The notes under the pieces are model-generated. The model was given only the letters and a program-made list of their open reading frames with translations. It ran no database searches and was not told the DNA's origin. Both the position numbers and the translations under genes were made by a program. A DNA stretch of 20,748 bases from Candidatus Omnitrophota bacterium (lineage in GTDB: Bacteria; Omnitrophota; Gorgyraeia; B26-G9), in contig JAQULA010000008.1 in the NCBI GenBank assembly GCA_028718845.1, forward strand, positions 1-20,748, written 5' to 3'. This document shows positions 1 to 6,371 of the stretch, one piece after another. Positions within the stretch are counted from its first letter, which is position 1, and the number at the start of each line of letters is the position of its first letter.

Positions 1-865
1 CCCGGAAATCAATGACAATCTTACCGTTTTTTTTATGGATCCGGAAACGATACCGCTTTCCCTGCTTACCGGCAGCCGCCGCCGCTTTTTTTTCCAGCAA
101 TCGGGCGGCCTGAGCCTCGACATCGGCCTCAAGGCATAAACCGGTAATGGCGGCAATACCGTCGAACAGCCGTCCGGCGCTCGAAGCATAAGGCGTATTA
201 ACCTTACGCTCAATCATTTCCCGCACAAATTGCACGTTATATTTCTTTTTTTTCAGCCAGGCAACCGGCAATTCATGAAATTTCGCGCCAAAAGCCTGAT
301 ACAGCAGCGCGACCCCCACCCGCCAGGGTTGCTCCACCGCCCTATCGGCGCCGGGTAAAGCAATCGGGTCTAAGTGGCCGGCGCGCATAAATCCATCGGG
401 TTTGCGCAAAATAAACTCGCACCCCCACACCGTAGCGTTATCGCCCAGGCCGGTACCGTCGCAAGCGACCCCGATCACCGGCTTTTCGCCGATAGAAAGC
501 GCGGCCAAAGCCGCGGCCACATGCGCGTAATGATGCTGTACCGGCACCAAAACTCCCTGGGATAAAATCGTATTATGCAGTTCCTGCGCCAGCCGGGAAC
601 TGAAAAAAACCGGGTTCAGGTCGCAAGCGATACGAACCGGTAGTTTTTTCAGCCTTCGGATATCGGAAAGCAGGCTTTTCTTATAAGCGGTATATTGCCG
701 GGGATTTTTCAGGTCTTCAAAACCGCCGCGCACAACCGCGCGGGTTCCGGTTAAGATACAATAATTGGCTTTTAATTCCGGCCCCAATGCCACCACACCC
801 CCATCGGATGCCGGGACAAAACCGGTGTTCGCTATTTCTATGCGTTGTATCCTATTCTGCCTCAA
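1..865 (-). CDS. hypF: HypF-like carbamoyltransferase, C-terminal (Kae1-like) domain only, 3' end outside window
   Basis: The first 288 residues are visible and the gene continues past the left edge. Full HypF makes carbamoyl-AMP from carbamoyl phosphate and passes the carbamoyl group to HypE for the CN ligands of [NiFe] hydrogenase. Visible motifs belong to its last domain: VALGPELKANYCIL, then ACDLNPVFFSSRLA, the metal-site motif VQHHYAH, GVACDGTGLGDNATVWG, LPGADRAVEQPWR and SSAGRLFDGIAA. The acylphosphatase, zinc-finger and YrdC domains (normally about 370 residues) are absent. A TAG codon lies a few codons upstream of TTG865 in this frame, so the gene cannot extend into mrpG. TTG865 overlaps the end of hypA and has only a weak ribosome site; GTG796 or GTG793 are alternatives that start at the first strand of the domain. 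Family assignment is firm; whether the short form is active is unknown. Confidence 0.85.
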   Translation of the reverse strand, partial: MRQNRIQRIEIANTGFVPASDGGVVALGPELKANYCILTGTRAVVRGGFEDLKNPRQYTAYKKSLLSDIRRLKKLPVRIACDLNPVFFSSRLAQELHNTILSQGVLVPVQHHYAHVAAALAALSIGEKPVIGVACDGTGLGDNATVWGCEFILRKPDGFMRAGHLDPIALPGADRAVEQPWRVGVALLYQAFGAKFHELPVAWLKKKKYNVQFVREMIERKVNTPYASSAGRLFDGIAAITGLCLEADVEAQAARLLEKKAAAAAGKQGKRYRFRIHKKNGKIVIDFR

Positions 866-1094
866 CGTGTTTAATCTCTATTTCCATCCCCGGGGTTTGT
901 TCTAATTCCAGGACCGCGCCGGCAGCTTTCGTGTTCTCCGCGGCAAGGTCAAAAGCATTTTGCAGAGATTCCTGGGTTAATAAATTAAACTCACCGACGC
1001 TCAGCACGATTTTATTCACCTTGGAATACTCATGCGCTTCCAATTCCTTAAATACCGTTTCCAGGATATCCCTGGCAATCCCGAACTCGTGCAT
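852..1094 (-). CDS. hypA: HypA-like nickel chaperone lacking the zinc-finger loop
   Basis: An 80-residue protein, against about 115 for typical HypA, which delivers nickel to [NiFe] hydrogenase. The N-terminus MHEFGIARDILETV keeps the Met-His-Glu nickel-binding start, and the core VNKIVLSVGEF...ESLQNAFDLAAENT matches the family throughout. After LELEQTPG the two CxxC pairs and the loop between them are missing, and the sequence goes straight into MEIEIKHVEAE, which resembles the last beta strand of HypA. There is no cysteine in the protein. AGGAG seven bases before ATG1094 supports the start. It lies 69 bases after mrpG and overlaps the start of the hypF-like gene, which argues for joint translation. 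A frameshift cannot explain the loss, because only about 50 bases separate the hypA stop from conserved HypF sequence. Confidence 0.85.
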   Translation of the reverse strand: MHEFGIARDILETVFKELEAHEYSKVNKIVLSVGEFNLLTQESLQNAFDLAAENTKAAGAVLELEQTPGMEIEIKHVEAE

Positions 1095-1163
1095 GGCCCT
1101 GCTCCTATTGAATTATGCTAATTTATTGTATCAGTTTTGCCGGGAAAAGCCAAGAAAAGACAC

Positions 1164-1514
1164 TCAGGCATTACCCTTTTCTTCGCCGGAAGGGACAATG
1201 CTGTGGTGATAGTGGTCACAAACCGATTCGGTTGAAAGCGGGATACCGCTTTTATGCGCTCCGCGTGCCAGCGCATGCGCGGAAACCGGCGCGGTAAGGC
1301 CGATCAACGCGATACACAGCAGCGCCTTAAATCCCACCTCCGAAATCCCGTAGCTGAACAATACTCCCAGTATAATAGCGCAGGTGCCCAGGGTTATGGT
1401 TTTCACCGCGGCCTGCATACGAGTGTACACATCGGGCATACGCAGCAAACTCAGCATCCCGATAAAATCAGCGCCCAGTCCGATAACGATAAAAATATAT
1501 CCGAATTCATTCAT
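1164..1514 (-). CDS. mrpG: Mrp/Mbh cation antiporter module subunit G (MnhG/MbhC type)
   Basis: A 116-residue membrane protein with three hydrophobic helices. It carries the MrpG signature RMPDVYTRMQAAVKTITLG after the first helix, and LTAPVSAHALARGAH after the third. MrpG is a small subunit of multi-subunit Na+/H+ antiporters and of the cation module of Mbh-type hydrogenases. A hydrophilic tail of about 25 residues containing HYHH follows the conserved core. GAGGAG precedes ATG1514 by about ten bases. It starts 17 bases after the mrpF stop in the same operon. The family is clear; whether it serves an antiporter or a hydrogenase cannot be told from this gene alone. Confidence 0.92.
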   Translation of the reverse strand: MNEFGYIFIVIGLGADFIGMLSLLRMPDVYTRMQAAVKTITLGTCAIILGVLFSYGISEVGFKALLCIALIGLTAPVSAHALARGAHKSGIPLSTESVCDHYHHSIVPSGEEKGNA

Positions 1515-1531
1515 CGGTTCTCACTCCTCGA

Positions 1532-1891
1532 TTAATCATGAACCCGCCGGCCTTCCAGCAGCTTTGCCAGGGTAAGCGTAACGATAAACGACTGCAATGC
1601 CCAGACGATAGCGATATCGATATACCAGGCCGTTCCGGTAGCCACCCCGACAATCGCGCAAAATCCGATCACCAGCATCCCGATGGCATTCACCGCGACC
1701 ACTCTATCCACGGCGGTCGGGCCCCGCAAAACCCGGTAAAGCCCGATCAGCGCGCAACCCAGCAGAAAGAATAACGCCCGTTTAAAAAAATCCGGCTCGC
1801 CGATACCGATCAACGCACAAAACAACAGCATCCCGGCAACTCCCAAGACCCAACGCGCTCTTTGCTTATATATCTGCGATTCAGTCTTCAT
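1532..1891 (-). CDS. mrpF: Mrp/Mbh module subunit F (MnhF/MbhB type) with extra N-terminal helix
   Basis: A 119-residue protein when started at ATG1891. The conserved MrpF core is YRVLRGPTAVDRVVAVNAIG, followed by a segment with DIAIVWALQSFIVTLTLAK. Usual family members are about 85-95 residues. Here a basic segment and an additional hydrophobic helix (about residues 14-30) precede the core. The mrpE stop TAA is separated from ATG1891 by one base. Upstream in-frame TTG codons (TTG1924 and one three codons before ATG1891) would lengthen it and overlap mrpE; I prefer the ATG although its GAGGA is about 12 bases away. Role: structural and ion-path subunit of the membrane arm. Confidence 0.88.
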   Translation of the reverse strand: MKTESQIYKQRARWVLGVAGMLLFCALIGIGEPDFFKRALFFLLGCALIGLYRVLRGPTAVDRVVAVNAIGMLVIGFCAIVGVATGTAWYIDIAIVWALQSFIVTLTLAKLLEGRRVHD

Positions 1892-1892
1892 C

Positions 1893-2387
1893 TTAATCAA
1901 AAATCCTCTGCAATACCTTTTCAAATTTCTTCACGATAAGCTCGGTCGCGGCTTCAGTGTTCTGACTTTTCACATCAAGCCAATGCACATAGACCTCTCC
2001 GTTGCCCGCATCCACATCCACCGTACATGTCCCGGTTGAACAGGTAATTGAATTTGCCAGCAAAGTCAGCCCGGTTTCGCTCTTGATCGTTGTTTTTACC
2101 CGGACAATCCCCGGATTTACCGGAATATCCGGATGAACAACCCGGAAAACGATATCGATATTAGCCTTTACCACTTCAACCGCCAACAACACGATATAAT
2201 ACGCCAGCCAAAAATAGCGCCGGACATGCGCGGCGATATGCGGCCGGGTAACAAACATATCTCCGGTAAGCGCGGCCACGATTATGCTGACGATGACCCC
2301 GGAGAGCAAAGAACCCGCCGTCAACGGCCAATTGAGCCCCAGCCAGATTACAACACAACAAATAAATAATAATACCGAGCTTTTCAT
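1893..2387 (-). CDS. mrpE: Mrp/Mbh module subunit E (MnhE/MbhA type)
   Basis: A 164-residue protein with two N-terminal hydrophobic segments and a further amphipathic or hydrophobic stretch around YFWLAYYIVLLAVEVVKANIDI, followed by a soluble domain. The diagnostic MrpE motif appears as TGLTLLANSITCSTGTCT and later VYVHWLDV; the family usually reads LANSITLTPGT, so two cysteines replace common residues here. The start ATG overlaps the mrpD stop as ATGA, indicating translational coupling. It is a standard part of the Mrp membrane module. Confidence 0.92.
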   Translation of the reverse strand: MKSSVLLFICCVVIWLGLNWPLTAGSLLSGVIVSIIVAALTGDMFVTRPHIAAHVRRYFWLAYYIVLLAVEVVKANIDIVFRVVHPDIPVNPGIVRVKTTIKSETGLTLLANSITCSTGTCTVDVDAGNGEVYVHWLDVKSQNTEAATELIVKKFEKVLQRIFD

Positions 2388-3862
2388 GGAGTTACTCTTC
2401 CCGCTTCCGGAACGATGCCGGTACCCTCAATGATTGTCCGTACTGCCGGCATGATAAACGCGCTGCGTAATCCCGGGATCCAAAGCAGATTCGCCCCCAG
2501 GCACAACAGCCCCAAAATAACCATGGCCAGGCGCGTGGCCGCCGGAGTCCGCGCCGGGACAAATGGTTGGCGACCGCTGGGACGGTAAAACATACTTACC
2601 CTTTTTTGCATAAACGAAAGAATTCCGACAAAACCGATAATAAACGCCAACACCGCATACTCCCGGTATCCGGCCTGCCAGGCGGAAAAGATTATAATTA
2701 TTTTACTCCAAAAACCGGCAAACGGCGGAATCCCGGAAAGAGACATAAACCCCGCGGCTGTGGTTAAACGGAAAAGCCCGCCGCACCCCGAGGCGCCTTC
2801 CGCAATATTCCGGTTCATACCCCGGGAAAGCGATACGAGCAAACCGGCAATACTGATATTAATCAGATGCACTAAACCGGCGGCAATACCCAGGGGCGTT
2901 CCGATACTGACCCCGAAAGCGACAAACACTAATTCACTGAGCATGTGCAATAAAGCACACCGATCGGCGTCTTTGCGGGAAATAGCGGTAATAACCCCTC
3001 CGATAATAAAAAACGCTCCTCCGGTCGCCAATACCCAAACTATCTGCCTGCCGTAGGCGATAACCGAATAGAATATCCGCAGGAAAACATATCCGGAAAT
3101 CAACGGCATAAGTATACCAACCACAACGTTCCGCGTTCCCGTTGTTTTCCCCACGCCGTAAAACCACAACGCACTCGCGGCTTTGGAACAAATCCCCACC
3201 ACCAAAAGCAGCGCGATAAACAAAACCACCGAATTGACCGGATCGAACAAAGACAATCCGGCACAACGCATGGCTATTTGCAAAGCGATATCCGGCATTG
3301 AGAGCGTGGAGACAAAAACATAGCACAAAGCGATCGCGAACAAAATTAACGCCGATGAAAGTATCCCCACAAGCATGTATTGAAATGCCCGCACTAAAGA
3401 TTTTTTTTCACCTTCCATTGCCACCAGCCCGTAACCGGCGCAAGCGGCCGCTTCCCCGAACACAAACAGCGTAAATATATCCCCGGCAACCAATACTCCC
3501 TCGAGGCCGCTTACCATACACAACCATAACGCGTACATCTTCCACCGGCTACCCCCGGAATACGTTCGGTTAACCTGGCACATCGCCGCGATAAGAACAA
3601 GACTCTGGACCATGACCAGAAAGAACAGGGTCAACCCGTCAACATATAAAGAAATACCGGTAAGCTGAGGCCACCCCCCGACGTAATAAACCGCGTGCCC
3701 GGATTTCGGCAGGCTCCGCATTATTCCCGCCCATAGCCATAACCCGGAACACAGGGTTGCCATAATAACCGTATCGGCAACCCAGGCCTTTTTCCGTCCG
3801 GCAATCGCAATGACAAATACCGCGATAACCGGCAGGATTATCAATAATGGGACATTAATCAT
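2384..3862 (-). CDS. mrpD: Mrp/Mbh module subunit D, NuoL/M/N-like antiporter subunit with altered channel residues
   Basis: A 492-residue polytopic membrane protein of the proton-conducting antiporter family (MrpD, MbhH, NuoL/M/N). Kept features are DIFTLFVFGEAA with Glu137 in TM5, Lys227 in TM7 (CSKAAS), and SLSGIPPFAGFWSK with Lys387 in TM12. Unusual losses: the HxWLPxAH...AP segment after TM7 is replaced by LWFYGVGKTTGTRN, the TM8 lysine aligns with Leu254, and the HAxxK motif of TM10 aligns with Ile336 and Gly340. The start overlaps the mrpC stop by 8 bases and the stop overlaps mrpE. It probably still couples ion movement to the module, but by a modified route; this is inference from residue loss. 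Confidence 0.9.
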   Translation of the reverse strand: MINVPLLIILPVIAVFVIAIAGRKKAWVADTVIMATLCSGLWLWAGIMRSLPKSGHAVYYVGGWPQLTGISLYVDGLTLFFLVMVQSLVLIAAMCQVNRTYSGGSRWKMYALWLCMVSGLEGVLVAGDIFTLFVFGEAAACAGYGLVAMEGEKKSLVRAFQYMLVGILSSALILFAIALCYVFVSTLSMPDIALQIAMRCAGLSLFDPVNSVVLFIALLLVVGICSKAASALWFYGVGKTTGTRNVVVGILMPLISGYVFLRIFYSVIAYGRQIVWVLATGGAFFIIGGVITAISRKDADRCALLHMLSELVFVAFGVSIGTPLGIAAGLVHLINISIAGLLVSLSRGMNRNIAEGASGCGGLFRLTTAAGFMSLSGIPPFAGFWSKIIIIFSAWQAGYREYAVLAFIIGFVGILSFMQKRVSMFYRPSGRQPFVPARTPAATRLAMVILGLLCLGANLLWIPGLRSAFIMPAVRTIIEGTGIVPEAGRVTP

Positions 3863-4196
3863 CTTTCTCTTTTTTCCCTTCCATGACCCGCAAATCGAAT
3901 GTTTTGAATTTTTCCTGCAAACGCATGGCCGTCATCACCAGCAGCGCGGTAACGGCAATACCGATTATTATCGTTATCAGGGCCAATACCTGCGGCAGGG
4001 GGTCGACAATAAACCGGTGCGGCTGCGACACCCCCATGATCGGAGGGTCTCCCTGCCACTGAAATCCGGTCAAAACCAGGAACATTTCCACGGCATAATT
4101 CATTATAACCACGCTGATGATCAGCTTAATAGTATTGCGTTTGACGGCAATACCGTATAAGCCGACACCGAACAAAACAAAACACAATAAATACAT
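3855..4196 (-). CDS. mrpC: Mrp/Mbh module subunit C (NuoK-like, MnhC/MbhG type)
   Basis: A 113-residue protein with three hydrophobic helices, homologous to NuoK. The signature VDPLPQVLALITIIIGIAV matches the family pattern DPLPQALVLTAIVIG with conservative changes, and GLYGIAVKRNTIKLIISVVIMNYAVE is the expected first half. A charged tail (EGKKEKDD) follows. ATG4196 overlaps the mrpB stop as TGATG. GTG4199 just upstream would give a GTGA overlap and sits closer to the ideal distance from AGGGG, so the start is uncertain by one codon. It is part of the membrane arm beside MrpD. Confidence 0.92.
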   Translation of the reverse strand: MYLLCFVLFGVGLYGIAVKRNTIKLIISVVIMNYAVEMFLVLTGFQWQGDPPIMGVSQPHRFIVDPLPQVLALITIIIGIAVTALLVMTAMRLQEKFKTFDLRVMEGKKEKDD

Positions 4197-4675
4197 CACT
4201 CACTGTCCCCTTCGCTGCGTGACGCGATAAAACTGATAAATACCGCGCACAATCCCGCGCTTACCAAAACAAAAATCCCGATATTATACAAAAGAATACT
4301 GCCGCCGTCGCACACCGCGGAAAAACCCTGCCGGCCCAACAGAAAATCGGAGAAATAGGCCCCTTTGCGTAAACCGGCGATTCCGATGAGCAATACCAGC
4401 AGCATGCCGAGGCACGCCGCGCAAACCGCGCGTACCCGGGTCAGCTTTTTAAAAGCGATATCACTGCCGAAAGCGACCATGATATTAAGAAACGAAAGCG
4501 CGGCGATGACCCCGCCGGCAAATCCCCCTCCCGGGATAAGATGCCCCTGGGTCACGATATGAAAACCGTACAATAAAAACACCCCCACGGTTAACCGGGT
4601 TATGGTGCGCACGATAACGCTCATTCCCGTAGCTACTTCCGGCGGCTTCCGATCTTTTTTCCCCTGACGCTTCAC
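4196..4675 (-). CDS. mrpB: Mrp/Mbh module subunit B (MnhB/MbhF type)
   Basis: A 159-residue membrane protein with four hydrophobic helices. The hallmark GHLIPGGGFAGGVIAA identifies the MnhB family. A basic N-terminal stretch of about 17 residues precedes the first helix. GTG4675 is chosen because GGGGAG lies about eight bases upstream and the codon overlaps the preceding stop as GTGA. The internal ATG4624 would remove the basic leader and has a poorer ribosome site. It is coupled in the operon to the DE-type subunit upstream and to mrpC downstream. Confidence 0.9.
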   Translation of the reverse strand: MKRQGKKDRKPPEVATGMSVIVRTITRLTVGVFLLYGFHIVTQGHLIPGGGFAGGVIAALSFLNIMVAFGSDIAFKKLTRVRAVCAACLGMLLVLLIGIAGLRKGAYFSDFLLGRQGFSAVCDGGSILLYNIGIFVLVSAGLCAVFISFIASRSEGDSE

Positions 4676-5193
4676 GGTTTACTCTCCCCGCTGTTTTCCG
4701 CGATGGCCAGCACGCCGATAACCGCGGCAAAAAAAACGATCATCGCCCCCACGGTATCGAGCACGCGATAATCAAGCATGACCGCGGCCACCACATTGGT
4801 AACTCCGCCGATGGCACCCTGTTCGGAAAGATAGGTTTGGCTTATCCGAAATAAGGGTTTCCCGAATATCGGAGATCCCTGGATGATATAATAACCCGCG
4901 GCCACAAACGCCGTAATGACGCTCAGCACAACCATGATTTTCAACCTGTTCTTTCCGCCGTTGACGACGCCATTTTTCCGGGTAAGCGTCGCCTTCACCA
5001 GAAAAACCACCAGCACGACTTCAACCACCAGCTGGGCCATGGCCAGATCCGGCGCGCGCAAGAACAAAAACCCCACCGAAGAACACAATCCCACCGCTCC
5101 GATGATAACCGCGGAAGAAAGAATATCCTTCAATTCCAACGCGATTACCGAACCGACGATCATGACAATAAGTAAAATATATATTTCAAGCAT
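4672..5193 (-). CDS. MbhD-MbhE fusion, equivalent to the C-terminal part of MrpA (DUF4040 plus MbhE)
   Basis: A 173-residue membrane protein and the first gene of the cluster. The N-terminal half is DUF4040/MbhD-like (ALELKDILSSAVIIGAVGL, then APDLAMAQLVVEVVLVVFLV). The C-terminal half is MbhE-like (GGVTNVVAAVMLDYRVLDTVGAMIVF), matching the usual pattern NVVxxIxxDFRxxDTLGE except that the final Glu is Ala. In Pyrococcus-type Mbh these are two genes, and in Mrp antiporters they are the end of the large MrpA. Here they are a single protein and no MrpA N-terminal part is visible. ATG5193 follows AGGATCC at a longer than usual distance. A weak promoter-like pair lies just upstream. Confidence 0.87.
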   Translation of the reverse strand: MLEIYILLIVMIVGSVIALELKDILSSAVIIGAVGLCSSVGFLFLRAPDLAMAQLVVEVVLVVFLVKATLTRKNGVVNGGKNRLKIMVVLSVITAFVAAGYYIIQGSPIFGKPLFRISQTYLSEQGAIGGVTNVVAAVMLDYRVLDTVGAMIVFFAAVIGVLAIAENSGESKP

Positions 5194-5212
5194 TTGTTTG
5201 TTACCAGGATCC

Positions 5213-5239
5213 TTTATATCGCAAAACAGTCGTAATCAA
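5213..5239 (-). promoter_or_regulatory. Weak candidate promoter for the Mrp/Mbh-hyp operon
   Basis: On the minus strand TTGATT (5239-5234) and TATAAA (5218-5213) are separated by 15 bases, two fewer than ideal, and sit about 20 bases before ATG5193. The -10-like element also contains the stop codon of the small open frame 5214-5471. It is listed because the operon starts here and nothing better is visible nearby. Confidence 0.25.
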
Positions 5240-5471
5240 TAAAAGCGACGGTTGCCGGTTGCGCTGCGCCCGACACAAAACATGCCGGACAATCGTATCG
5301 CCTATCGGTTCCGTCATCCGGCTTTAAAACCGCCCGGCGCTGACCTATTGACCGATAGGCCTGTTCAGCCGTATCCCGGGCGGAGAGGCCGTAAAACCGC
5401 TGCTTTTTCAGCTTTTTAATTTTTTCGATAACTTTAAAACCGTGCAGGAGAAGACGCAGGACAGGCAGCAC
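5214..5471 (-). CDS. Possible small protein or gene remnant of unknown function
   Basis: An 85-codon open frame beginning at GTG5471 and ending immediately before the Mrp/Mbh operon. The product starts hydrophobic, then has a basic helix (KVIEKIKKLKKQRFYG), a stretch reading ARDTAEQAYRSI, and a CPAC pair near the C-terminus. Codon choice (CTG, CCG, CGG, AAG) resembles the neighbours. There is no good ribosome site and I recognise no family. It could be a short regulator, a decayed gene end, or chance. The rest of the gap 5194-5571 holds only a hairpin at 5542-5558 and an inverted CCTATCGGT pair (5301-5309 and 5351-5359). Confidence 0.25.
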   Translation of the reverse strand: MLPVLRLLLHGFKVIEKIKKLKKQRFYGLSARDTAEQAYRSIGQRRAVLKPDDGTDRRYDCPACFVSGAAQPATVAFIDYDCFAI

Positions 5472-5541
5472 CCAGGCCTGTTACCAAGGATTACCCTGAA
5501 AAATTCAAAAATTCCGTACTACCCCACCGAATCGGGTTTAT

Positions 5542-5558
5542 CAGATCGGCACGATCTG
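5542..5558 (-). terminator. Hairpin after the GT2 gene, possible terminator
   Basis: CAGATCG and CGATCTG form a perfect 7-bp stem with loop GCA, 14 bases beyond the stop of the minus-strand glycosyltransferase. No U-run follows on that strand, so it is not a canonical intrinsic terminator; it may protect or mark the 3' end of the opp-GT transcript. Confidence 0.3.
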
Positions 5559-5571
5559 CAGTATGTGTCCT

Positions 5572-6360
5572 TTAGCGGCTATCCTTAGCGGGTGCTGCAT
5601 CCTCCAGGTTCTTCATCTGCCAATATTTGGCATAACTCAACAATTGATAGGTGGCCCATTGCCACGCCATCATAAATCCGATCATTCCGTCCTTGTATCC
5701 TTTTTTCTGCACAAACATTTTAAAAAAACGGGAAAATACCCGGGTCCACGCCACCCGGGCGTTCATCGGCCGTTTATCCCGGAGCCATTTCCTGGCTTCC
5801 AGCGTGCTCTGCGCATTCATCTTCGCGACCACGTGGCTAAAATCATCATAACAATAGTGCACGATGTCCCCGCTGAGCCGGCCTTCTTTTCCGTCCAAAT
5901 AAGCGCGCGGATGGATCTCGGCGTCTTCGTAACGAAACTTGCTTTTCCGGAAAATCTTTATTCTGCTGGCCGGATACCATCCTCCGTAACGGATCCAGTA
6001 TTTCCGGGCAAACATACTTTTCATGGCCACGGAATAGGCGTCAAACGCGGTTCCCTTGGCCAGGAAATCCCGGATCTGTTCTTTTAAATTATCACTGACC
6101 CGTTCGTCCGGATCAAGCGTCAGCACCCATTCATTGCGCGCCCGCGCGTAGGCGCGGTTCCGGATAGACCCTTCCCTGTCCCAGGTATCGGGATAAATCG
6201 ACTTGGTGTAACGCTTGACGATATCCAGCGTGCTGTCGGTGGAATGATTATCGACAATAACGATTTCATCCGCCCAGGTTACCGATTCAAGGCAGTCTTT
6301 AATATTGGATTCCACGTTCCGGGTAATGATAACAATACTGATCGGCGTTTTTTCCGGCAT
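5572..6360 (-). CDS. Glycosyltransferase family 2, LPS core type
   Basis: A 262-residue GT-A fold enzyme likely to add a sugar to LPS core or a related surface glycan at the cytoplasmic face of the inner membrane. The nucleotide-sugar site is visible as ISIVIITRNVESNIKDCLES, VIVDNHSTDST and LTLDPDERV (DxD-type acid cluster). Overall pattern and length are like the WaaE/KdtX group. The C-terminal part is basic and aromatic, consistent with membrane contact. ATG6360 is chosen because AAGGAG lies five bases upstream; a frame extension to ATG6393 would add 11 residues overlapping the GT9 gene. It is the last gene of the opp-GT operon. Confidence 0.87.
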   Translation of the reverse strand: MPEKTPISIVIITRNVESNIKDCLESVTWADEIVIVDNHSTDSTLDIVKRYTKSIYPDTWDREGSIRNRAYARARNEWVLTLDPDERVSDNLKEQIRDFLAKGTAFDAYSVAMKSMFARKYWIRYGGWYPASRIKIFRKSKFRYEDAEIHPRAYLDGKEGRLSGDIVHYCYDDFSHVVAKMNAQSTLEARKWLRDKRPMNARVAWTRVFSRFFKMFVQKKGYKDGMIGFMMAWQWATYQLLSYAKYWQMKNLEDAAPAKDSR

Positions 6361-6371
6361 ACTCACTCCTT

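Noticed and set aside
870..900. Frameshift hiding the HypA zinc domain
   Set aside because: The C-terminal strand of HypA is in frame right after TPG and the HypF-like domain begins within about 50 bases, leaving no room for the missing loop in any frame.
787..1209. 140-codon open frame on the plus strand
   Set aside because: It is antisense to hypA and the end of mrpG, has no family features, and the minus-strand proteins match well-known families in the same stretch.
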